A DNA stretch of 62,910 nt from Myxococcota bacterium (GTDB lineage Bacteria; Myxococcota_A; Polyangia; Polyangiales; Houyiibacteriaceae). Numbering within the stretch: position 1 is the stretch's first letter; every line of letters starts with the position of its first letter. Under the pieces are notes generated by a model, which worked only from the letters and a program-made list of their open reading frames with translations, was not told where the DNA came from and did not search any database. Shown here piece by piece: positions 43,201 through 51,174 of the stretch. The stretch lies in NCBI GenBank assembly GCA_028284955.1, contig JANQQS010000136.1:1-62910 (forward strand), read 5' to 3'. Made by a program: the position numbers and the translations under genes.

Positions 43201-43937
43201 AGCACATAAACGGGCAGAGACATCCGAAGTTCGCTCATCGTCTCATCCAGCCGGGTTCGGATTTGCCGCGCCAGATCCGCTACCTCTTGCTCAGACCCGT
43301 TCCCTAAGGAATCGACGCTCGCGGTTACGATGACGCCATTGAGCGGCTTTCTCGGCCGATATTTCTCGAGGAGATGGAGAAACCCGATCCATTCTTCCCG
43401 GTCGTCGTTGTTGGTCGTCCACCGACCGGCGGTATCGAGAATCACCGCTTCGTTGGTAAGCCACCAATCACAATGCCGCGTTCCACCGACGCCCCGAACG
43501 CCTCCTCCGTGTTTCGACAAGTAAGGAAAGTTCAACCCGGAGCTGCGCAATGCGGTGGTTTTTCCAACGCCCGGAGGGCCGATGATCACGTACCAAGGAA
43601 GCGCGTAAAGAGCGCTCGAACCTCGTCGATTAAGTTTGGATGCTTTGAGTGCATCGACGGCGCGCTCGAACTCCTGCTGCACTTCCGCCATTTCTGCGTG
43701 CAAATCAGGACGAACGGTGCGCGCATGGTGCGCTGCTTGGTCGCTCAGCGCTGCTTCCAGTTTCGCTGATGCACGACGTGCTTTCCATCGCCGAAAAAGA
43801 AGCACACCTCCAAGCGAAATGAGGACAAGGCCAGTTGCAACGCTCGGAATCCACCAACTGAAAGAAAACCAAAGCGCAACACCCCAGATCAATACCAACA
43901 GTGCAAATGCGAAGAAGTACAGAAACATGGTGTTCAC
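40251..43937 (-). CDS. tssM: TssM (IcmF-like) membrane complex protein
   Basis: 1228 residues. Two N-terminal helices (FLYFFAFALLVLIWGVALWF; VATGLVLISLGGVLLF), then a cytoplasmic NTPase domain with an intact Walker A (GPPGVGKTT, near 124) and CDWWLTNEAVILDTAGRW, and a third helix near 435 (RYSLVAASATLSLAWGAASF). A large periplasmic IcmF-related domain follows. Its start overlaps the tssL stop (ATGA). TssM spans the envelope with TssJ and TssL. Confidence 0.93.
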   Translation of the reverse strand: MNTMFLYFFAFALLVLIWGVALWFSFSWWIPSVATGLVLISLGGVLLFRRWKARRASAKLEAALSDQAAHHARTVRPDLHAEMAEVQQEFERAVDALKASKLNRRGSSALYALPWYVIIGPPGVGKTTALRSSGLNFPYLSKHGGGVRGVGGTRHCDWWLTNEAVILDTAGRWTTNNDDREEWIGFLHLLEKYRPRKPLNGVIVTASVDSLGNGSEQEVADLARQIRTRLDETMSELRMSLPVYVLFTKCDLIPGFAETFGDLSRSDRGQIWGFTLPLSGKVQQPGLEFEQRFERLVDATDNRLLRRLADERRTQHRELIYTFPQQMRELKNSLSRFIEHLFEEDVFRETPSMRGAYFASGTQEGRPIDRVMGRMAQAFGIEHSLPAAQPVIEQKSYFLRDVFRDVIFADATVAVRSPAERRRQRRIRYSLVAASATLSLAWGAASFVSWNQNRDLLRRMDTVVDRTAGSLEALKQAPTSPAVVPPSGLQTLHALFRDLEHHRDEGPPWTMRMGMYRGHSVFPALRDLYVGLLRRRVVEPVFRAELERLEEFSRRYEASPDEQPPVEAYRSNFERLKGHLLLSVPREATEPSQTSSSQTFLTRYLARHWAVASSAPAQAHRRLAGYVEPFVRAQTERETLLFRRDRDVVAGSREALSRVIAERVAVDAIVQQFSDRSPMTVKRLVGTTVPWLRGRRTVHAAFTQFAWDSGVREMLNDPARRLLGERWVLADFAWQKPSSAARAEQFLQVRKEYFRRYTDQWKEFVRGLHTVPPRAGNAGALRAMQDLTRGDPSPLSRLFDGVKKNITLTQSDASASGETAAKEGKSSKVEQLPGEVTKKTEALVAAFGGADTTSKNNNRLQKQEHQLAEQLARQFQGFLQFGVAETKEEGAPSATPLAVYEEQLLFLRDALQNHLDGSSDSDELTNRLQVARTSAQGLIAEQEVGWRPVFESILWPPIDGASMSFAAAAASGSARGWCSDVVTPFAEGMKGRYPYDPQGSDLALSDFADFYRPNDGILWSHYQERLKEQVEQEGSHFVFRKQLGRSAAEVMQRRLLRFLDTSLQLTKAFFPRGSSEPKVVFDVRILPSPGLASQVLSIGGQSFEYHNGPEHWQRMTWPGEDAGKGARIEVRGARGTNEALDYEGEWGFFRLLESGRLVSKERDQVFRVSWRIRGRKEGVLIDFKPTRANAPFLDSKGSSKRLLGLLRRDDAEVPAEIVTSRRMCPSAG

Positions 43938-44650
43938 CGAAGAATCGTTGTGGCCACTTGGTTTGTATGCTCCGTCGTGTGGCGAGCGGTGACGGAGATC
44001 GAAATAGAAAGACCCAGAAAAAGCAGAGCCGAGAAGGCCAACGCACCAGCTGCCGACCAGAGCCAGGGGCCGCCCTGAACGACCTGCGGCAGATGATCCC
44101 TTGGAGGCGATTTATCAGGAGAAAGCTCGCGTTCCGCCAACGAGCCTGCGTTGCCCAACGCACCATCCATGCGATCGACAAGCGCGTTGAGCTCGATTTC
44201 GCCACCCTGGATGCGGTATTTCCCGCGGAACCCAAGCAGCAACCCCAGGTAGTACACCCGCAACACATCGGTCCGAGTTGGATCACTGAGCAGAGACTCG
44301 ATCTTCTCGAACACCTTTTCTCCAGCTACATTTTCGTTGAAGAGCTGGAGCTGAAGCATTCGCGGAACCCAGAACTGTTGAAGTTCGCCACCACAAGAAA
44401 CAATTACTTCGTCTGCAAATGCAGCTAGGAGATACCCGATGTCTTGGGTGTCTTGCTGGTTGAAACCGAGCTCGCTCGCGCGACGCATAGAGCGCTGCAA
44501 AAAGGCTAAAAGCCGACGATGTATCACTTCCGCGAGTGGCTTTGATTGGGTGTCGGAATGCCGAATCTGAAATACCGCAGCAAAAAATGATCCGACTGTT
44601 TCTTGTACTCGATCCATCGAGGCATCCTGTTTTTGTGTGTTCAAGTTCAA
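43934..44650 (-). CDS. tssL: TssL (DotU-like) inner-membrane protein
   Basis: 238 residues. DotU features are DIGYLLAAFADEVIV, FWVPRMLQLQLFNENVAGEKVFEKIE, RVYYLGLLLGFRGKYRI and a single C-terminal membrane helix (WLWSAAGALAFSALLFLGLSISI). There is no peptidoglycan-binding OmpA-like extension, so anchoring to the wall must come from another protein. Overlaps tssM by four bases. Confidence 0.92.
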   Translation of the reverse strand: MNLNTQKQDASMDRVQETVGSFFAAVFQIRHSDTQSKPLAEVIHRRLLAFLQRSMRRASELGFNQQDTQDIGYLLAAFADEVIVSCGGELQQFWVPRMLQLQLFNENVAGEKVFEKIESLLSDPTRTDVLRVYYLGLLLGFRGKYRIQGGEIELNALVDRMDGALGNAGSLAERELSPDKSPPRDHLPQVVQGGPWLWSAAGALAFSALLFLGLSISISVTARHTTEHTNQVATTILR

Positions 44651-44678
44651 GCAAAGAACGAAATGTCCGACGCGATCG

Positions 44679-46049
44679 CTACTCGATTACGGCGATAAGC
44701 TCGACGTGCGTGTCGCGGTGAACAAAAGGCATGGGGAGGTAGACCGCGACTTTTTGCTCCGACACGATCTTCTTCCAATAGGGATTGTCCGTTTCTATGG
44801 AGAAATACGTGACGCCAGATCGAATCGGGACCTGAGGAGGCGGGCGATGCCGCACCTGAACAGCGGCTCCTGGAGTCGCCGCGGCAAGAATCCCGTGCAC
44901 GTCCTGCCAGGACGCGACCTTACATATGCGCGGTAGCTGTTGGGCGACCTCTCGATGTGGCAGCGCTGATCGGATTCCTAGAAAAAACTGTCGGCATCGA
45001 GCCAACCGTTCGTCGGCGAATGAACCCACGAACATTCCTTCTGACCCGTGCTCCAGGGGCATCGCAATACAGTGCTCACGAGTACTCGCATGCAGAAGCG
45101 ATACCGCGATGGCGAACAGCTCTTCAAACGTGGACCGGAGGTCTGTGTAAACAAACGGAGGGATTTCAATCGCATCGGGATCCGTCGAAAACGAAGAAAG
45201 CTGGCCAATGAGGTGACTCAGCGCCAAATAGACGATGCGGGGCGACTGATCGCCCGTCTCCAGCAGATGACGTGCGATCGGAACAAATCCGCATATTGCA
45301 TGCAGCAACAAGAATCGTGTGACGTCCGACGCATGGTACTCGACACTCGTCTCATCCCGTTCTCGGCGAGCCTCCGACAACGCGCGCCGGCGATTCTCCA
45401 TCAGCGTCAAAAGACGACGTAAGCCCGACCTCAAAAAGGGAGACGCGGACACGCGCAAACAAGGAACCACGTAGCGATCGGATTCAGCGAGACGCTCGGC
45501 GTCGTCGCGAACAAGCTCCGCTATCTTGATGGTTTCAAAATCGTCTCTGGGTTCACCACCAAAAAGAATCACGACGTTTCGCTGGGCAAACGAGATATCT
45601 CGCTCCTCCGCCTGGCCCAGGAGATCAAATACCGGTCGCGTGCTCGATAGAAATCGAGTGTTTACGCCGTTCGTTTCACCGGCGTCGGTGCAGTAGCTCG
45701 GCACTCCCTCTCGCTCTCGTGGAACACCGCAATAGACATCCAAAGTTGATTGACTGGCCGGGAAATGACCGTCTGTGGGTCGAGAAGCCGGCAGTTCTGG
45801 ATGAGATGGCCCGAGCGAAAGTACGGTACCGTCTGGCAACACGCCTTCGAAGTGTTCCACCGTCACTCGCCCGCGTCGCAACGCACGAGCATCGAGGGAC
45901 ACGGAAACAACCCCCCAGCTATTCGGCTCAAAAGCCTCCCAACGCGCGCGCACCAGTTGCTCGTGATAAATATCGAGCTGTTGCATATGTTGGGGTGTCA
46001 CCAACAACCCCTCCGACCAGACGACTCGCCTCGGATTGTCCATCGTCAC
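44679..46049 (-). CDS. tssK: TssK baseplate-membrane connector
   Basis: 456 residues. Opens with VVWSEGLLVTPQHMQQLD, the diagnostic TssK motif. It continues with FEPNSWGVVSVSLDARAL and a helical middle (SGLRRLLTLMENRRRALSEARRE), then a beta-rich C-terminal domain ending FVHRDTHVELIAVIE. GTG 46049 overlaps the tssJ stop (GTGA), and an in-frame ATG two codons on (46043) is equally possible. TssK trimers link the baseplate wedge to TssL/TssM. Confidence 0.92.
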   Translation of the reverse strand: MTMDNPRRVVWSEGLLVTPQHMQQLDIYHEQLVRARWEAFEPNSWGVVSVSLDARALRRGRVTVEHFEGVLPDGTVLSLGPSHPELPASRPTDGHFPASQSTLDVYCGVPREREGVPSYCTDAGETNGVNTRFLSSTRPVFDLLGQAEERDISFAQRNVVILFGGEPRDDFETIKIAELVRDDAERLAESDRYVVPCLRVSASPFLRSGLRRLLTLMENRRRALSEARRERDETSVEYHASDVTRFLLLHAICGFVPIARHLLETGDQSPRIVYLALSHLIGQLSSFSTDPDAIEIPPFVYTDLRSTFEELFAIAVSLLHASTREHCIAMPLEHGSEGMFVGSFADERLARCRQFFLGIRSALPHREVAQQLPRICKVASWQDVHGILAAATPGAAVQVRHRPPPQVPIRSGVTYFSIETDNPYWKKIVSEQKVAVYLPMPFVHRDTHVELIAVIE

Positions 46050-46774
46050 ACCGATTCCGTCCCATGCGGTACGCGGCGGCGCTCTAGCCCAATCGGTTTC
46101 TTCTGCGCCGATGGCGCGTCGGGAACCGAATCCGTATTCGGCGTCGACGAACTCGGCGCGGACGTCTTCTTCAGCTCAGAAGCACGCGAAACGTTCGTCG
46201 CGCAGTTTGGACAACTGCCCGAACCAAAACGCAGTTTCGCCCGAACGCTGTATCCGTCGAGACGCACCTTTACATGAGGCATCGGAGGCGGATCCGCGCC
46301 GTCGCCGTCGTTCAACGCCGCACAGCGAACTTCCGATGCGGGCTGCGGCAGCTCCAACGCGGCATACCAAGTACGACGTTGCGGGCGCCGCACGATCGCC
46401 ACCGCAATAAGATGAGTCGCTGCAGGGTCTCGCTCGAACTCACGGCGCAATCGTTGTCGCGGATAGACCGTGACCTGATCGGAAACCAACAGAGTCTCTC
46501 CCAGAGCATCCTCCGGGCTGCGCCACAACTGCTCGAAGGTCGCCGTTTCCGAACGAGTCAGGCCAGCGACCTGATAGATTCTCACCGAAGTGGGCAGTGG
46601 CCGACCCTTCGCGTCAGGGTTGAGTTGAGCCGTCCCGGTTACCGTCAAGCTCCCCTGCTCTGGCAACTCACACGCTTCGGGCGCGCTCGCGCCGCACGCC
46701 GTGGCGCCAATCGCCGTCAACAAGAGCGCTGCATCTCTCAGCCGCCAACTCTGTCTTTCGTGGACGTCCGTCAT
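46046..46774 (-). CDS. tssJ: TssJ outer-membrane lipoprotein
   Basis: 242 residues; the signal peptide ends with a lipobox (GATACG). The mature N-terminus has the TssJ/VasD pattern LTVTGTAQLNPDAKGRPLPTSVRIYQV, SPEDALGETLLVSDQVTVYP and THLIAVAIVRRPQRRTWY. The C-terminal about 60 residues (SRASELKKTSAPSSSTPN...) are a polar extension not usual for TssJ. First gene of the operon, 36 bp from the regulatory motif at 46811. Confidence 0.85.
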   Translation of the reverse strand: MTDVHERQSWRLRDAALLLTAIGATACGASAPEACELPEQGSLTVTGTAQLNPDAKGRPLPTSVRIYQVAGLTRSETATFEQLWRSPEDALGETLLVSDQVTVYPRQRLRREFERDPAATHLIAVAIVRRPQRRTWYAALELPQPASEVRCAALNDGDGADPPPMPHVKVRLDGYSVRAKLRFGSGSCPNCATNVSRASELKKTSAPSSSTPNTDSVPDAPSAQKKPIGLERRRVPHGTESV

Positions 46775-46810
46775 ACCGAATATGAACGTAGTTCACGCGC
46801 GGCCCACGAA

Positions 46811-46839
46811 CTTCAGCGCTGCTTCAGCGAATCGTCATT
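46811..46839 (-). promoter_or_regulatory. Candidate T6SS-regulon motif, copy d (tssJ promoter)
   Basis: The minus strand reads AATGACGATT, then CGCTGAAGCAG, then CGCTGAAG: two CGCTGA units one helical turn apart, ending 36 bp before the tssJ ATG. No -24/-12 sigma-54 sequence (TGGCAC-N5-TTGC) is visible in the 106-bp gap. Confidence 0.55.
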
Positions 46840-46880
46840 TGTTACGAGCTTCGCAATCGATAGTCCGAAGAATCGCCTTG

Positions 46881-48302
46881 CTACACGAGACGATCGTATC
46901 GGGCGCGAAAAGCACTGAGATCGATATTCAAGCGTTTGATCATGCGGCGAATCTGGGAGCGCGAGGTAGACATCGATCGAGCGACCGCACTGATATTCCC
47001 CTGGTGACGCTGCAACTGCACTTCAAGTTGTGCGCGCAAGTCTGCGGGAAGCGGTTCGGATGGCTCCGCAATATGGTGCTGCGCGACCGCTTCGCGAATC
47101 GGGGGTGGCAGCGAGTCGATTCGTATTTCGTCGCCTTCGAGAGTAGCAATCGCCAGCTCCAAAGAACGCGCCAACTCCCGAATATTGAACGGCCAAGAGT
47201 ATTGGAACAAGGCTCGTGCAGCAGACCGCTGCAATGACAACTTCGACGCCTTCAGCCCGCCGATGCGCGAGAGAATATTGGCCACAAGAAGCCCAAGGTC
47301 TTCTCGTCGCTGCACGAGAGAGGGCAGCGTCAACTGAAAGCCTATGAGACGAGCATACAAATCCGGTCGAAACGCGTTCGCATCCATCAACGCATGCAGA
47401 TCTCGGTGTGTCGCAGCGACCACGCGCAGATCGACCGCGACAGGATGAGTTCCACCAACCGGCAGCACCTCTTTCTCCTCCAAAACGCGCAGCAAGACAC
47501 TTTGCGCATCCGCCGGCAGCTCACCGATCTCGTCGAGGAACAATGTCCCCTGATGAGCAGCTCGCACCAGACCTTGCCGGTCATGGGTAGCTCCCGAGTA
47601 CGCGCCTTTCCGAGCCCCGAAGAGTTCACTCTCAAGAAGATTCTTGGCGAGCGCGCCGCAGTTCACCGGAATAAAGGGTCCTTTCCTCCCGGAGAGTTCG
47701 TGCACCGCGCGCGCCGTGAGCTCCTTTCCCGTACCGGTTTCGCCATGGATCAACACGGATGTCTCTGAACGCGCGACCCGTGCCAGAAGCTGAAAGTCTC
47801 GCTCCAGAGCACCATGCATCGTCCGCAACGAAGAAGGCACTACCATCGCATCGTGTCGTGTTTCCGGCGCTTGGTCGCCGTGATTCAAGCAAACAAGCGC
47901 GCCGCGATACACCCAGAAGGTGTTGCCCACGTTGACCACATCCCCATCTTCGAGCGTGGCCCGCTGGATACGCGTGCCGTTGACAAATGTGCCGTTTTTC
48001 GATGCTTGGTCTTCGATCGTCCAGGCCTCTCCATCGCTGGTTTGCAGCTGCGCGTGGTGCACAGACATCCAAGAATCCGGAACCTCGATACGAAGACGCT
48101 CTGCGCCATGATGCGACGTTTGACGGTGTTCCGCGCAGCGAGGGCCTCGACCAAGAAAGACATGGCGTACACCGCCGAACGAACACTTCATTCCAAAGGC
48201 CAATGGTCGAGCGGCGTTCATCGCCAAAATCAAGTGGGCGGTCGCGGGTCGAACGGTTGGCTGCTCTATGCTTACGAAAGAGGCGGTGCTCGTCGTAGTC
48301 AC
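46881..48302 (-). CDS. FHA-domain sigma-54-dependent activator
   Basis: 473 residues from GTG 48302. An FHA domain occupies about 45-135 (VFLGRGPRC, VHHAQLQ, DQASKNGTFVNGT). The AAA+ domain has Walker A GETGTGKE (187-194), GAFTGA present as GAYSGA (233-238), Walker B GTLFLDEIGEL, and the R-finger region AFRPDLYARL. The C-terminal HTH is HQGNISAVARSMSTSRSQIRRM. Lies just upstream of the tssJ operon on the same strand, 106 bp away, so it is the probable activator, perhaps responding to threonine phosphorylation through its FHA domain. Confidence 0.88.
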   Translation of the reverse strand: MTTTSTASFVSIEQPTVRPATAHLILAMNAARPLAFGMKCSFGGVRHVFLGRGPRCAEHRQTSHHGAERLRIEVPDSWMSVHHAQLQTSDGEAWTIEDQASKNGTFVNGTRIQRATLEDGDVVNVGNTFWVYRGALVCLNHGDQAPETRHDAMVVPSSLRTMHGALERDFQLLARVARSETSVLIHGETGTGKELTARAVHELSGRKGPFIPVNCGALAKNLLESELFGARKGAYSGATHDRQGLVRAAHQGTLFLDEIGELPADAQSVLLRVLEEKEVLPVGGTHPVAVDLRVVAATHRDLHALMDANAFRPDLYARLIGFQLTLPSLVQRREDLGLLVANILSRIGGLKASKLSLQRSAARALFQYSWPFNIRELARSLELAIATLEGDEIRIDSLPPPIREAVAQHHIAEPSEPLPADLRAQLEVQLQRHQGNISAVARSMSTSRSQIRRMIKRLNIDLSAFRARYDRLV

Positions 48303-48456
48303 CCCTCAATACTACGCACGAAACCTCCGCTCGGCTTGGTGTTTTTGATCACCTCGCCCTCGGCCACCCAGACCACATGCGCAAACCCACCGAGAAAGAT
48401 GCGGATCGGTACGACTTTTGCTAAGCCCGCCGCGCAACCGGGGATAGGAAGCCGAT

Positions 48457-48963
48457 GTGGCGATGTGCATGGCCACGCCGAGAGACGGCAACGTGAGATT
48501 CTGCGGCAGCACCAGGGTACCCCTCACGAATGGGCTCGGCTATTGGACCGCAAAGTACTCGTCGTGGGCCGCTTGGTTCAACGACATGCCCGCGGCAAAC
48601 CGACAATCCTTAGCGGTCCCTCTCATGGAGCGGCTGCTCCACGAAGTCGCCGAGAAAACCCGTCGCTCCCTGCGCGGGCAAGGTATCGCGGCTTGGTTTA
48701 TCGACGCGTTTCTGAAAGCGCTCGCCAAGCGCGCTCGTTCTAGCGCCAAAGCCAACGCGGCTTCGACGGACATGCGCGAAGACGACACCCGCGCCTCATT
48801 CGAACTGAGACATCCAAGACGTCTCGGCTTCGCTGTATTCACAGTCTACCCACGACCCATTCTCGCAGGTACACAATCGCGGCTTAAACCCAATCACTCC
48901 CGTTCGAAGCGAATCCCACACCCAGCACCGTTTTCCTTCGACCTCACAACTAGCGATTTTTGA
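48457..48963 (+). CDS. Possible gene, divergent from the activator
   Basis: A GTG start at 48457 with AGGA seven bases upstream opens a frame whose first about 105 residues look coding (DGNVRFCGSTRVPLTNGLGYW, AAWFNDMPAANRQSL, LMERLLHEVAEKTRRSLRGQG, AAWFIDAFLKALAKRARSSAK). The last about 55 codons overlap the convergent lipoprotein gene and look like its antisense shadow, so the true 3' end may be lost or the gene may be decayed. No family recognised. Confidence 0.35.
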   Translation: MAMCMATPRDGNVRFCGSTRVPLTNGLGYWTAKYSSWAAWFNDMPAANRQSLAVPLMERLLHEVAEKTRRSLRGQGIAAWFIDAFLKALAKRARSSAKANAASTDMREDDTRASFELRHPRRLGFAVFTVYPRPILAGTQSRLKPNHSRSKRIPHPAPFSFDLTTSDF

Positions 48964-49419
48964 CGGCGCGGAGGAGTCTTGGGGAACCTTGTTGCATGGG
49001 TCGCCGAGTCGTGTGTTTTGAATCTCCGCGAAGTTCTTCGCTTCATTCATATCCCATGGAATATCGACACCGCGTTGCATCAACGCTCCTGCTGCCAAAG
49101 CTTCAAACGCGACGTCCAACAGAGACGGTTCCCCGCCGGAAGCGCGAAACTTCTTCGCTTGCTCCGGCGTTGCGTCAAAGTGATACGTTGTGACGTCATT
49201 CTGCGTGCCCTGATGAACAAGCGTGATGCCAAGGGCAGAGGCGACCCCAATGAGTGCTGCGCAAGCCAAGAACTTGGGGCCACAGAACACCGCGAACTTG
49301 AGCTGGGCAGTCTTGTCGGTTTCTGCTCTGGCGAGCGCTGCGTCGTCGGTGTGCGCAGCGCACGCGGAACTCGTGACCGCGACGGCAACAACGAGCGCCA
49401 CGTGGCGAACCCAGTTCAT
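48796..49419 (-). CDS. Lipoprotein with internal hydrophobic segment
   Basis: 207 residues; TTGGAGGTCAAAC precedes ATG 49419. The signal peptide ends TSSACA (lipobox). A hydrophobic stretch (FLACAALIGVASALGITLV) lies at about 50-68, followed by TTYHFDATPEQAKKFRASGG. Five Cys in the C-terminal third (ASCEVEGKRCWVW...RLCTCENGSWVDCEY) could form disulfides. Layout resembles the lipoprotein at 61814-62425 (SACAA box, Cys-flanked hydrophobic segment, then a T.Y...ptp...GG phrase), suggesting distant paralogues. Function unknown. Confidence 0.65.
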   Translation of the reverse strand: MNWVRHVALVVAVAVTSSACAAHTDDAALARAETDKTAQLKFAVFCGPKFLACAALIGVASALGITLVHQGTQNDVTTYHFDATPEQAKKFRASGGEPSLLDVAFEALAAGALMQRGVDIPWDMNEAKNFAEIQNTRLGDPCNKVPQDSSAPSKIASCEVEGKRCWVWDSLRTGVIGFKPRLCTCENGSWVDCEYSEAETSWMSQFE

Positions 49420-49628
49420 GTTTGACCTCCAAACTTCATGTCCACAGCTGGTTCATTCCGCAGCTGGTTGCTGGATCGGGTTAGCGGGCAGCCATCACGC
49501 CGTACGCCATGCCATCGCCGCGCGTCCCAAACTGACGCGCCAGCCCGGGCCATAGCGCTATCCATCTCGAACGAATCACCACTTCGAATGGATACGCGAC
49601 CATGGCCCGGGGCTTGGTTCAAGCCACG

Positions 49629-50384
49629 TCAGTCACCGCACCCAAGACAGGAATACGTGCAAAACCCGCCGACGTGTCCTCCCGCTTCGGGAAGCTGGGA
49701 CAGCGGTTCGTTGCTTTCATCGTCGCGCCCACTTCCGCTTCCGCCTCCGCCATTGGCCCCAGAACCGCAATCAACCTGGCTGCATCCCGCGGCCAGACAC
49801 ATCGCGCCGAGGTTGGCGCATGTTTCGTTGCACTCCGCGATGATTTTGACGACGGTCATCGCGACCACCGCCAAGATGAGGATGGCGGCAAGCAACACCA
49901 GCAAGACGGCACCGATCGCAGACTCGTGCGTTGTGACCTCCTGCTCGTCTCCGCCGAGGACAAACGCGTCTGCAGGGAGCTCTCGTTCGGTCACCACAAA
50001 ATCGAACCCATCGCCGTTCGAACCCGTGAAGCGATGGTCCGCGACCTGTTTGGGCATCGAAATACCCGCGAGCGAGCCGCCGTTCTTCAGCCTGTCGAGC
50101 ATCTTCTTGAGCTCGGCACCCGATACGCGATAGCGAGAGCCATTGAGCTCGAAATGCGCGTCGCCTTGCGCATCGAGAAGCGCACGTACGTTGGCCGTCG
50201 CCCCGCTTGCCGCGTCATCCACCGCGAACGCAAACGCTCGCGGACTTTGGCGCAACGCCGCGCGGGCCGATTCGATATCCGGGTCAAGCTCGGCGGAACA
50301 TCCAGTCATCGAAAGCAGTAGATTCACCATCAACGGGATCAGAACCGCATTGATCCACGGGCTCACATTATTCAGCTTGTTCAT
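49629..50384 (-). CDS. Lipoprotein with transmembrane helix and Cys-rich C-terminus
   Basis: 251 residues. A lipobox (SMTGCS) ends the signal peptide. The mature part (SARAALRQSPRAFAFAVDDAA, RALLDAQGDAHFELNGSRYRVSGAEL) is followed by a helix of about 28 hydrophobic residues (IGAVLLVLLAAILILAVVAMTVV), then a Cys cluster (CNETCANLGAMCLAAGC...C) and an ending FCTYSCLGCGD after a Gly/Ser linker. Same strand as the preceding lipoprotein gene but 209 bp apart. No family recognised. Confidence 0.65.
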   Translation of the reverse strand: MNKLNNVSPWINAVLIPLMVNLLLSMTGCSAELDPDIESARAALRQSPRAFAFAVDDAASGATANVRALLDAQGDAHFELNGSRYRVSGAELKKMLDRLKNGGSLAGISMPKQVADHRFTGSNGDGFDFVVTERELPADAFVLGGDEQEVTTHESAIGAVLLVLLAAILILAVVAMTVVKIIAECNETCANLGAMCLAAGCSQVDCGSGANGGGGSGSGRDDESNEPLSQLPEAGGHVGGFCTYSCLGCGD

Positions 50385-50790
50385 GGGGCAGCACCCTCCT
50401 TCGAGCTCGGCTAGTGCAGCCGCGGTGCCAACCCCGCATCATCGAACATCACAGCGAAAACACGCCTTCGCGATTCTGTTCGTGCCTAGACCAAGCCCGA
50501 TATTCGGGCCCCCACACCGCAGGCTAGCGCATGCGCTAGCACTCAGCGTCGCTGCGACAATGTATCCAACAGCTCCGCCATCGGGATCCGCCCTACGCGA
50601 AGCCGATGTTCGCCAGCTTGCGGAATGCCCCGTGCTGATTCGCTCAAACCGAGACCAAAACGAGGACCCGATTGATCTGAGCTCGGTTTGGCAATCCGCG
50701 CGCTTGAAACAATTCGGATAGCTGCGCCGCAAGACCACGAGCCAAGGGGCTAGACAAGACCTGTCCCCATCGCTAGGTTATGCGCGTCAC
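50385..50790. other. Gene-poor stretch before a plus-strand terminator
   Basis: No convincing protein gene. A 53-codon plus-strand frame (50560-50721, MYPTAPPSGSALREADVRQL...) lacks a ribosome site. Because a terminator-like hairpin follows on the plus strand, a short or non-coding transcript here is possible. Confidence 0.35.
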
Positions 50791-50842
50791 ACCTGCCGGG
50801 CCTCTGTCTTTGACATGCTTTCCGACGGCAGGTTTTTCTTTT
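50791..50842 (+). terminator. Rho-independent terminator-like hairpin
   Basis: ACCTGCCG (50791-50798) pairs perfectly with CGGCAGGT (50826-50833) across a 27-nt loop, followed by TTTTTCTTTT. The nearest confident plus-strand gene upstream ends at 28430, so its transcript is unidentified. Confidence 0.55.
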
Positions 50843-50859
50843 AAGCAGTTTGCATCGTT

Positions 50860-51174
50860 GTGGCTCGCTACAGCAAACCTCCGCTATCGGTCGAGACTTC
50901 AACGGCAAATGGAATGACTATTTCGGCACCTGAAGATCCTCGAGCTACCCACCTTTCATTTGAAGACGAAATGCTCGTTGTCCGACTAGAGGACGCTCGA
51001 GAAGTGCGGGTGCCGCCCGAGTGGTACCCGCGGCTACGTGCAGCCAACGACACCGCACGAGTCAACTGGCGGCTCGTCGGAGGCGGAATCGGCATTCACT
51101 GGGAATCGATTGACGAAGATTTATCTGTTCGCGGTCTGCTTGCTCCACCAACGATGACCGGCAGAAGCGCATAA
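50860..51174 (+). CDS. DUF2442-family protein
   Basis: 104 residues from GTG 50860 (an ATG at 50914 also fits). The core ATHLSFEDEMLVVRLEDAREVRVPPEWYPRL then WRLVGGGIGIHWESIDEDLSVRGLL is the DUF2442 signature. These small proteins usually accompany a DUF4160 partner in a putative toxin-antitoxin pair; no DUF4160 gene is present, so this is an orphan. It begins 18 bp after the terminator-like hairpin. Confidence 0.75.
   Translation: MARYSKPPLSVETSTANGMTISAPEDPRATHLSFEDEMLVVRLEDAREVRVPPEWYPRLRAANDTARVNWRLVGGGIGIHWESIDEDLSVRGLLAPPTMTGRSA

Noticed and set aside
46775-46880. Search for a sigma-54 -24/-12 promoter before tssJ
   Set aside because: No TGGCAC-N5-TTGC-like sequence was found on the minus strand; the GCTGA repeats do not fit the GG/GC spacing.
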